In this document: positions 6,612 to 12,313 of the stretch, piece after piece | Layout of the letters: each line of letters opens with the position of its first letter | Numbering within the stretch: the first letter of the stretch is position 1 | Source: an uncultured Caulobacteraceae bacterium | GTDB lineage: Bacteria > Pseudomonadota > Alphaproteobacteria > Caulobacterales > Caulobacteraceae | Assembly (NCBI GenBank): GCA_946480495.1 | Contig: CAMLKO010000009.1 | Coordinates: 1 to 14,707, forward strand | DNA length: 14,707 nucleotides | Direction: 5' to 3' | Translations under genes and position numbers: made by a program | The notes under the pieces: generated by a model | Told to the model about the DNA's origin: nothing | Databases searched by the model: none | What the model saw: only the letters and a program-made list of their open reading frames with translations

Positions 6612-7391
6612 GTGCTGCATCAACTGTTGATCTTCATCGGCGTGGGCCTGCTCGCCCAGACCGTGGATGGCGCGTTGGGCATGGCCTATGGGGTTATCTC
6701 CTCCTCGGTGCTGATCGCGCTGGGCGTTCCGCCGAGCCATGCGTCGGCCACGGTTCATGCGGCGGAGGTCTTCACCATCGGGACGGCGGCGAGCTCGCAC
6801 GTCGCCCACAAGAACGTCGACTGGAAGATGTTCTGGCCGCTGGCCATCTCCGGCGTGATCGGCGGCCTGTTCGGCGCCTTCGTGCTCACCTCGATCAACA
6901 GCAAGCGGATCACGCCCTTCGTGGTGGTCTATCTGGGCGTGATGGGCTGCGTGATCCTCTGGCGGGCCTGGAAGGGCAAGGGCAACAAGCCGGTGTCTCC
7001 GAAGCTGGCCGCGCCGCTGGGTCTCGTCGGGGGTTTCTGCGATGCGGCGGGCGGCGGGGGCTGGGGCGCGAACGTGACCAGCACCCTGGTCGGCTCGGGC
7101 GCGACGCCTCGCCATGCGGTCGGTACGGTCATCACCGCCCAGTTCTTCGTGGCGACGGCCGTCTCGGCGGCCTTCCTCACGGCGCTGCTGACCGGCCGCT
7201 GGGCCGAGGGCGACGGCATCTCCCAGCACCTGACGGCCGTGGTCGGGCTGATCATCGGCGGGGTGATCGCCGCGCCCTTCGCCGGCAAGCTGACCAAGCA
7301 CATTCCGGTGCGGGTGTTCACCTGGGCGGTGGGCGGCCTCGTGGTCCTCCTCGCCGTCTACAAGGCCCTGCGCCTCTTCAGCGTCATCTGA
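6612..7391 (+). CDS. TSUP family transporter (TauE/SafE type), copy 2
   Basis: A 259-residue paralogue of the preceding gene. The GTG at 6612 is chosen because it aligns exactly with the first gene's ATG (VLHQLLIFIGVG against MLQELAIFALVG), sits behind the same AGGGGGAC, and gives the same length. A TTG at 6582 is in frame but has no support from the paralogue. Shared motifs are DGALGMAYGVISSS, GVPPSHASATVHAAEVFT, HKNVDWKMFWPLAI and GGFCDAAGGGGWGANVTSTL. Differences cluster in and near membrane segments, including an extra Cys (LGVMGCVILW), so the two may form a heteromer or have different substrate preference. Both lie in the inner membrane by family. The TorF-type porin gene begins 23 bases after this stop, so the two are likely one transcript. 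Confidence 0.92.
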   Translation: MLHQLLIFIGVGLLAQTVDGALGMAYGVISSSVLIALGVPPSHASATVHAAEVFTIGTAASSHVAHKNVDWKMFWPLAISGVIGGLFGAFVLTSINSKRITPFVVVYLGVMGCVILWRAWKGKGNKPVSPKLAAPLGLVGGFCDAAGGGGWGANVTSTLVGSGATPRHAVGTVITAQFFVATAVSAAFLTALLTGRWAEGDGISQHLTAVVGLIIGGVIAAPFAGKLTKHIPVRVFTWAVGGLVVLLAVYKALRLFSVI

Positions 7392-7414
7392 CCGCCTCGC
7401 CCTAGGAGCCTTCC

Positions 7415-8092
7415 ATGTTGCGAACCGTCCTTGTGACGGCGGGCGCGCTTGCCTGCGCGATCGCCGAACCCGCCCGCGCGGCCGATGGCTGGAGCGGCAA
7501 CGTCACGCTCGCCAGCCAGTACATCTCGAAGGGCGTCGGAAAGAGCGCGGGCGATCCGCACGCCTCGATCCGTCTCGAACACGGCCTTGGCCCGATCTAC
7601 GCCGGCGCCTGGTGGGGCAACGTGAAGACCTCGCAGGGCGCCGACTCCGAGGTTCACCTCTACCTCGGCCGCAAGCAGCAGTTGGCCGGCGTCGGGCTCG
7701 ACCTGCAGGCCATCTACAAGACCCTGCCCGGCACGCGCTCAAACACCCAGAACGGCCACCTCGAACTGCGCACCGACGCCTCGAAATCGTTCGGCCCCAA
7801 CGCCCTGCGCCTGCGGGTCGAATATTCGCCCGACAGCTACGGCGCGGTGAAGCAGGCCTGGTGGATCGAGGGACAGCTCACCCGCAAGCTCACCGGCAAG
7901 CTCTCGGCGCTGGCCGCCGTCGGCGCGCGCGAGCAGCAAGGCGGCGCGGGCTACACGGCGTGGAATGCGGGGCTGCGCTATGCGGTGAGCAGGGAGATCG
8001 GCGTCGAGGCGCGCTGGTACGACACCGACTCGCACAACCTCAGCGCCAACCACACGGGCCGGTTCGTCGCCTCGCTGACGCGGAGCTTCTAG
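7415..8092 (+). CDS. TorF family putative outer-membrane porin
   Basis: A 225-residue protein with a signal peptide (MLRTVLVTAGALACAIAEPARA, likely cut after ARA near residue 22). The mature part has alternating beta-strand patterns and ends in Phe, as outer-membrane barrels do. Segments such as VTLASQYISKGVGKSAGDPH (about 30-49) and GPIYAGAWWGNV (59-70) match the TorF/Gcw_chp (TIGR02001) family. These proteins are thought to be small porins, but their substrates are unknown. The ATG follows TAGGAG by six bases, 23 bases after the second TSUP gene. Pairing with inner-membrane TSUP proteins suggests passage of the same solute across the outer membrane. The TAG stop is the CTAG that also holds the stop of the convergent rodZ-like gene. 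Confidence 0.88.
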   Translation: MLRTVLVTAGALACAIAEPARAADGWSGNVTLASQYISKGVGKSAGDPHASIRLEHGLGPIYAGAWWGNVKTSQGADSEVHLYLGRKQQLAGVGLDLQAIYKTLPGTRSNTQNGHLELRTDASKSFGPNALRLRVEYSPDSYGAVKQAWWIEGQLTRKLTGKLSALAAVGAREQQGGAGYTAWNAGLRYAVSREIGVEARWYDTDSHNLSANHTGRFVASLTRSF

Positions 8093-9105
8093 GCCGCGGG
8101 CTTGGCCGGCGCGGCGGCGGCCTTCACGGGGGCCGGGGGCGGCACGAGGCTCGCCACGTCGGTCACCGAGGCGCCGAGCTGGCCCTTCGCCTGGCCGCGG
8201 ACATAGACGTCAAACGCCGCCGGGTCCGAGGTCTCGAAGGCTAAGCCCTTCAGCTGCGGCGCGCGGAAGGCTTCGCCCGGCGCCATCTGCCGCGCGAAAT
8301 AGACCGCGCCGTCGGCGCCGCGCACCACGACGGTGGCGGGCTTGCGGGCCTGGATGGTCACCGCCGAAGCGGCTGCGGCGACGCCGTAGACCGCGCCGTG
8401 CGGCGCGAAGGTCGGCGCCATCGGCAGGGCGACCGCGTTCGCCGCCGCCGTGGCGGAGGGGTTCACCCCCGGCCGGGTCGGGTCGAAGGCGGGCGTCGCG
8501 GGCGCTTCGAGGCCTGGCGTCAGGTAGGGCGCGGGCACTGTCGATTCCGGCGGCGCGGGCAGCGGCGCGCCCAGCGAGACCGGACCGTTCGGAGTCGGCG
8601 GCGCGATCTCCTGGATGGTCGGGGTGGCGTCGGGCGGCGCCTCCGTCGAGGAGATCACCCGCTGGGCGACGTTCCAGATGATGATGGCCGCCAGGATCGC
8701 GCCGCCCGCGGCGCCGATCAGGCCAAGGCGCGGGTCGCGCTCCTGCGGCACGCCGATGGGTTCGCGCAGCTTGTTCTCGGGATCGGGCGAAGCTTCCTTG
8801 AAGCGCGCGATCGCGGCGCCCGGCTCGAAGCCGACCAGCTCGGCGTAGGACTTCACATAGCCGATGGTGAAGGGCCGCGACGGCAGCTGGTCGAGGCGCA
8901 TGTCCTCGATGGCGGTGACGTAGGCGCGGCGGATGCGGGTTTCTTCGGCGACCTCGTCGATGGTCAGGCCCAGGCACTCGCGCGCATGGCGCAGCGCCAC
9001 GCCGATGTCGGGGCCGTAGTCGATCGTCGGCTTCTCGACCGGCTGGGCTTCCGCCCCGCCCCGAGCCGCAAAGATCGGCGTTACTCCGCTAGCATCCAGC
9101 GGCAT
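8089..9105 (-). CDS. rodZ: RodZ-like protein: cytoplasmic HTH, one membrane helix, DUF4115 domain
   Basis: A 338-residue bitopic inner-membrane protein. Residues 33-100 form the HTH_25/Xre-like domain (IGVALRHARECLGLTIDEVA, then IRRAYVTAIEDMRLDQLPSR and GYVKSYAELVGF), which in RodZ binds the actin homologue MreB. A single membrane helix spans about 127-147 (LGLIGAAGGAILAAIIIWNV). A Pro/Ala-rich periplasmic linker follows, then a DUF4115-type domain (about 245-320: VTIQARKPATVVVRGADG, MAPGEAFRAPQLKGLAFET). This is the RodZ architecture linked to MreB-dependent elongation. In many proteobacteria rodZ sits directly before ispG; here a plus-strand transport cassette lies between them. The start at 9105 has GGGGG about ten bases upstream. 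The symbol is by domain architecture; RodZ function itself is inferred. Confidence 0.85.
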   Translation of the reverse strand: MPLDASGVTPIFAARGGAEAQPVEKPTIDYGPDIGVALRHARECLGLTIDEVAEETRIRRAYVTAIEDMRLDQLPSRPFTIGYVKSYAELVGFEPGAAIARFKEASPDPENKLREPIGVPQERDPRLGLIGAAGGAILAAIIIWNVAQRVISSTEAPPDATPTIQEIAPPTPNGPVSLGAPLPAPPESTVPAPYLTPGLEAPATPAFDPTRPGVNPSATAAANAVALPMAPTFAPHGAVYGVAAAASAVTIQARKPATVVVRGADGAVYFARQMAPGEAFRAPQLKGLAFETSDPAAFDVYVRGQAKGQLGASVTDVASLVPPPAPVKAAAAPAKPAA

Positions 9106-9162
9106 GGCTACGAACCCCCGACAACACGCGCCGCGGCCAATATGGGAGCGGCGAAACTCGAA

Positions 9163-9178
9163 TAGCAGAGCACTGCTA
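9163..9178. promoter_or_regulatory. Inverted repeat TAGCAG-AGCA-CTGCTA between ptsP and rodZ
   Basis: A perfect six-base inverted repeat with a four-base spacer in the 143-base gap upstream of rodZ. On the minus strand it is followed by TTCGAGTTT, so it could be a weak terminator for ptsP about 70 bases past its stop, or an operator ahead of rodZ. Nothing else gene-like is seen in the gap. Confidence 0.35.
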
Positions 9179-9248
9179 AACTTCCGTTACGAGTATGGCC
9201 GGAATCGTACCGTTTCAACATATTGATCCACAACAACAAACTTGACCG

Positions 9249-11507
9249 TTAGACCGCGACGTACAGCTTGCGCGCCAGGGTCTCGATCTCGCCGCGCACC
9301 GAACCGCTCGTCCCCTTCAGCAGGGCCGACACTCCCCTGCGGGCCGCTTCGCGGTCGCAGGAGAGGATCATCTGCTTGACGGGGCCGACGCCGGCCGGCG
9401 GCATCGACAGGCGATCGAACCCGAGCGCCACGAGGGTAAACGCCTCAAGCGGCCTTCCGGCCATCTCCCCGCACACGGAAACTTGCGTGCCCGTGTCGGC
9501 GCAGGCTTCCTGGATCTGTTTGAGGGCCCGCAGCGCCGGCGGCGACAGCGGATCGTAGCGGTCCGCCACCCTCGGATTGCCCCGGTCGGCGGCGAACAGA
9601 TACTGCATCAGGTCGTTGGTCCCGACCGAGACGAAGTCGGTCATCGGCAGCAGCGCGTCGAGGTGCCAGATCAGCGACGGCGCCTCGATCATCGCGCCGA
9701 CGTCCAGGCGCGAGGGCGTCGGCCGTCCTCGCCGCTCGGCCCAGGCGACCTCCTGCTCCACCAGCGCGCGCGCCGCGCGGAACTCGTCGACGTTGGCCAC
9801 CAGCGGGAACATGACCCTGAGCGGCCGCCCCACCGCGGCCCACAGCAGCGCCCGGATCTGCAGGCGCAGCAGCGCGGGCCTGTCGAGCCCCATCCGGATC
9901 GCCCGCCAGCCCAGCGCCGGATTGTCCTCCCGCTCGGCCTCCATGTAGGGCAGCAGCTTGTCGCCCCCGAGATCCAGCGTGCGGAAGGTCACCGGCATCG
10001 AGCCCGCCACGTCCAGCACCCGGCTGTAGAGCTGGCGCTGGGCGTCGAGCCTGGGCAGCTCCTCGGCGACCATGAACTGGAACTCGGTGCGGAACAGGCC
10101 GATGCCCTCGGCGCCGGTGTCGGCCAGGCTGTCGAGGTCGACCGCCAGCCCCGCGTTCATCAGCAGCGTGATCTTCGCCCCGTCGCGGGTGAAGGCCGGC
10201 GTGTCGCGCAGCTTGGCGAACTCGGCCCGGCGCTGGTTGCGGACTTCGAGGCGGGCGTTGAGCGCCTTCACCACGTCGGCGCGCGGCCGCAGGTAGGCCT
10301 CGCCCATCTCGGCGTCGACGATCACCCGGTCGCCTTCGGAAACCCGGTCGCGCAGCCCCGCGAGCCGCCCGACGCAGGGGATGTCCAGCGCCTTGGCCAC
10401 GATGGCCGCGTGGCTGGCCGGCGAGCCCTCCTCCAGGAGGATGCCCATCAGCTTGCCGCGCTCGTATTCCAGCAGGTCGGCTGGCCCCAGGTTCCGGGCG
10501 ATCAGCACGGCGTTGTCGGGCAGCGTCCGCGCGACGTGCTCGCCCGACAGGTGGCGCAGCAGCCGGTCGTTGAGGTCTTCCAGGTCGTGCAGCCGCTCGC
10601 GCAGGTAGGCGTCGCGCGCCTGCCCCAGCCGCGCCCGGTGCTCGGAGCGCACGCGCTCGACGGCGGCCTCGGCGGTCAGGCCCGACCGCACCGCCTCTTC
10701 CAGCGAGCGGTTCCAGCCCCGGTCGTGGGCCAGCATCCGGTAGGTGTCGAGCACCTCGAACGGCACGCCCACCCCGTGCTGACCCTCCAGCATGGCGTCG
10801 ATCTGGTTCTGCAGGTCGCCGATCGCCTTGGTGAGGCGTTCTTCCTCCGCGATCGGGTCGTCCGACAGCAGCTGCTCGGTGGCGACCGGCTGCTCGTGCA
10901 GCACCGCCACCCCGATCGCCAGCCCTTCGGCGAAGCGCGCGCCCTTCACCCGGTCGGGCTTGTGGGGCGCGACCTCGATGGTCTTCATCTGGTCGGCGCC
11001 CAGCAGGCCGCCGCCGGCCACCATCTCGGCCAGCACCATCGCGATGATCTGGAGGTCCTCGACCTCCTCTTCGGTGTAGCTGCGCTCGGTCCGGTTCTGG
11101 ACCGTCAGCACCCCGATGGGACGCCCGCCGCGCAGCAGCGGCACGCCGAGGAAGGCGTGGTAGGGGTCTTCCCCCGTCTCCGCCCGATAGACGAAGGCCG
11201 GGTGGCTCGGCGCATCCGACAGGTTCAGCGGCCGGCCCAGCCGCACGATCTCGCCGATCAGGCCCTCGCCGGGCTTCAGGGTGGTGACGTGGACGGCCTC
11301 GCGCTTGAGGCCTTCGGTGGCGAACAGCTCCAGCTCGCCGGACGGGCGGCGCAGGTAGATCGAGCAGACCTCGGCCACCATGGAGCGCGCGATGATCCGC
11401 ACCACCATGTCCAGGCGCGACTGCGCGGGCCCGCCCCCCGCCAGAGCCTCGCGGATCTGGCGGAGCAGACTGCGCGGTCCGCGAATTGAAAGGCCCGATG
11501 CGGGCAT
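9249..11507 (-). CDS. ptsP: Phosphoenolpyruvate-protein phosphotransferase PtsP (EI-Ntr)
   Basis: First enzyme of the nitrogen phosphotransferase system: it takes phosphate from PEP onto a histidine and passes it to NPr and then EIIA-Ntr, a regulatory relay without sugar transport. The 752-residue protein has an N-terminal GAF domain (about 25-165; GVPLLRGGRPIGVLTVQNRT at 121-140) that in relatives senses glutamine. Next come the EI N-terminal helical domain (about 185-330), the swivelling phosphohistidine domain with GSPASHAAIVAKALDIPCVG (active His366), and the PEP-binding barrel (about 445-720) with GIGLFRTEFQF (468-478), VGTNDLMQY (628-636) and VCGEMAGRP, where Cys679 matches the EI catalytic Cys. 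Length and architecture are normal. The start at 11507 has GAGGGAGAG upstream. It is divergent from the small copper-cluster membrane protein. Confidence 0.95.
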   Translation of the reverse strand: MPASGLSIRGPRSLLRQIREALAGGGPAQSRLDMVVRIIARSMVAEVCSIYLRRPSGELELFATEGLKREAVHVTTLKPGEGLIGEIVRLGRPLNLSDAPSHPAFVYRAETGEDPYHAFLGVPLLRGGRPIGVLTVQNRTERSYTEEEVEDLQIIAMVLAEMVAGGGLLGADQMKTIEVAPHKPDRVKGARFAEGLAIGVAVLHEQPVATEQLLSDDPIAEEERLTKAIGDLQNQIDAMLEGQHGVGVPFEVLDTYRMLAHDRGWNRSLEEAVRSGLTAEAAVERVRSEHRARLGQARDAYLRERLHDLEDLNDRLLRHLSGEHVARTLPDNAVLIARNLGPADLLEYERGKLMGILLEEGSPASHAAIVAKALDIPCVGRLAGLRDRVSEGDRVIVDAEMGEAYLRPRADVVKALNARLEVRNQRRAEFAKLRDTPAFTRDGAKITLLMNAGLAVDLDSLADTGAEGIGLFRTEFQFMVAEELPRLDAQRQLYSRVLDVAGSMPVTFRTLDLGGDKLLPYMEAEREDNPALGWRAIRMGLDRPALLRLQIRALLWAAVGRPLRVMFPLVANVDEFRAARALVEQEVAWAERRGRPTPSRLDVGAMIEAPSLIWHLDALLPMTDFVSVGTNDLMQYLFAADRGNPRVADRYDPLSPPALRALKQIQEACADTGTQVSVCGEMAGRPLEAFTLVALGFDRLSMPPAGVGPVKQMILSCDREAARRGVSALLKGTSGSVRGEIETLARKLYVAV

Positions 11508-11620
11508 CCCTGGAAGCTCTCCCTCTCTAACCCGCGCCTATAGCAGATTTCCGCAACGGAACAGTGAGATGGCGGCCCCGGCGGCCCCAGCGGCCGTTTC
11601 AGCGCCGAGCAACCGACGAC

Positions 11621-11634
11621 TTGACTTCGATCAA
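11621..11634 (+). promoter_or_regulatory. FNR/FixK-type box TTGAC-TTCG-ATCAA
   Basis: TTGACTTCGATCAA matches the FNR/FixK consensus TTGAT-N4-ATCAA with one change and is embedded in CTTGA/TCAAG symmetry. Its centre is about 60 bases before the ATG at 11688. A class II promoter (box centred at -41.5) would start transcription near 11669 and give a leader of about 20 bases. It could instead act on the divergent ptsP, 114 bases away. FNR/FixK regulators respond to low oxygen in alphaproteobacteria. Confidence 0.5.
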
Positions 11635-11687
11635 GGCGAATACCCGATCCGGGCCGCATGCTCGCCCAGCAAGAAAGGGAGGCAGAC

Positions 11688-11957
11688 ATGGCGAATACTT
11701 CTGTCGAGTCCAGATTGGCAGGGTGGCGCATGGCCGTCGCCGGGGCGGGGACGCTGACACTTCTCTTCGTCCTGTGCTGGGGCGCCGCGGCCGCGGGGTT
11801 GCCCGCGGCCCACATGTGGATTTCGCTGTTTACGACCGCTCCGGTCGCTTCGGCGGCCGCGCTCGGCGAAGGCGTCCTGTGGTCGGTGGTGTTCGGCGCG
11901 CTCAGCGGCGCGGCGCTGGCGTTCTTCTACAACGGCTTCGGCGCCCGCCGGGCCTAG
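11688..11957 (+). CDS. Small two-helix membrane protein (DUF5676-like)
   Basis: An 89-residue protein. The ATG at 11688 follows GGGAGG by five bases; an ATG at 11658 is in frame but has no ribosome site. Two membrane helices are clear: about 16-37 (AVAGAGTLTLLFVLCWGAAA) and about 57-81, ending VVFGALSGAALAFFYNGFG. The C-terminal pattern 'G-A-hydrophobic-A-x-x-Y-N' resembles DUF5676 and similar tiny membrane proteins often found in metal-resistance clusters; their function is unknown. An FNR/FixK-like box lies upstream. It converges on csoR, sharing the CTAG stop, and a copper ATPase follows. I infer a link to copper handling at low oxygen. The gene is well supported; the family call is tentative. 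Confidence 0.7.
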   Translation: MANTSVESRLAGWRMAVAGAGTLTLLFVLCWGAAAAGLPAAHMWISLFTTAPVASAAALGEGVLWSVVFGALSGAALAFFYNGFGARRA

Positions 11958-12229
11958 CGTCCGGTCCGGTCGAGGAGTTCGATCAGCTCATCGGCCTTGC
12001 GCCGCTGCTCGGCCGGATTGCCGCTCGCCATGGCGCCCACCACGCAATGTTCGAGATGGGTCTTGAGTATCTCGGTCTCCACCCTGGCGATGGCGGCCCT
12101 GAGCGCGCGTATCTGGGTGAGGATGTCGATGCAGTAGCGGTCTTCCTCGACCATGCGCGCGACGCCGCGCACCTGCCCCTCGATACGATTCAGGCGGTTC
12201 AGGAGTTTGGGCTTGTCTTCCCGGTGCAT
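11954..12229 (-). CDS. csoR: CsoR-family copper-sensing repressor
   Basis: A 91-residue all-helical regulator. Family core: LLNRLNRIEGQVRGVARMVE (9-28), RYCIDILTQI (31-40), KTHLEHCV (56-63). The metal ligands expected for Cu(I) sensors of this family are Cys33, His58 and Cys62, exactly three less than Cys36/His61/Cys65 of M. tuberculosis CsoR. The Cys-His-Cys set separates it from RcnR (Ni/Co) and FrmR (formaldehyde) relatives. The apo-protein binds DNA; Cu(I) releases it. The start at 12229 is chosen because an in-frame ATG at 12265 would place operator 1 and the -10 inside the gene. TATAAT sits only ten bases before this ATG, so the transcript may be nearly leaderless. Two operator sites lie between it and the divergent Cu+ ATPase, indicating joint control. 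Confidence 0.92.
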   Translation of the reverse strand: MHREDKPKLLNRLNRIEGQVRGVARMVEEDRYCIDILTQIRALRAAIARVETEILKTHLEHCVVGAMASGNPAEQRRKADELIELLDRTGR

Positions 12230-12243
12230 GGGTTGCGAAATTA

Positions 12244-12258
12244 TACCCTGCACGGGTA
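12244..12258. promoter_or_regulatory. CsoR operator 1: TACCC-TGCAC-GGGTA
   Basis: A perfect five-base inverted repeat around five bases. It matches the TACCC...GGGTA core of known CsoR operators and has the same geometry as operator 2. It lies between the inferred -35 and -10 of csoR and touches the -10, so binding should block csoR transcription. Confidence 0.7.
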
Positions 12259-12264
12259 ATTGCA

Positions 12265-12285
12265 ATATACCCTATGGGGGTATAT
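12265..12285. promoter_or_regulatory. CsoR operator 2: ATATACCC and GGGTATAT around TATGG
   Basis: Perfect eight-base arms around a five-base centre, with the same TACCC-N5-GGGTA core as operator 1; the two centres are 24 bases apart. It overlaps the inferred -10 of the copper ATPase promoter. Close to CsoR sites described in other bacteria. Confidence 0.8.
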
Positions 12286-12313
12286 GTGGGGAGGGAGAGC
12301 GAGGAGCCCGCCC

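Larger units (their letters stand above)
12240..12286. promoter_or_regulatory. Divergent csoR / copper-ATPase promoter with shared palindromic -35
   Basis: TTGCAA (12260-12265) is its own reverse complement. Leftward it is followed after 14 bases by TATAAT (12245-12240) for csoR. Rightward it is followed after 15 bases by TATATG (12281-12286) for the ATPase. Each spacer contains one TACCC-N5-GGGTA operator. The -10 elements are good or fair; the shared -35 is inferred from symmetry and spacing. Confidence 0.5.

Noticed and set aside
6453..7301. 282-codon minus-strand open frame opposite the second TSUP gene
   Set aside because: A similar shadow occurs opposite the first TSUP gene, as expected from the duplicated coding sequence; composition is not protein-like.
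9223..9236. FNR-like half match TTGAT-CCAC-AACAA between ptsP and rodZ
   Set aside because: The second half-site is altered, and it lies just past the ptsP stop codon, far (about 118 bases) from the rodZ start. Probably chance.
9483..11489. 668-codon plus-strand open frame opposite ptsP
   Set aside because: The opposite strand encodes all PtsP motifs in order. The plus-strand product is low-complexity (Gln, His, Arg, Val-rich) with no recognisable domain.
12230..12265. Upstream ATG at 12265 as the csoR start
   Set aside because: It would put operator 1 and the TATAAT element inside the coding region and add residues not seen in the family.
12260..12313. Upstream ATG at 12260 as the copper ATPase start
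   Set aside because: The added segment is encoded by the operator and promoter; the GTG at 12314 has a good ribosome site.
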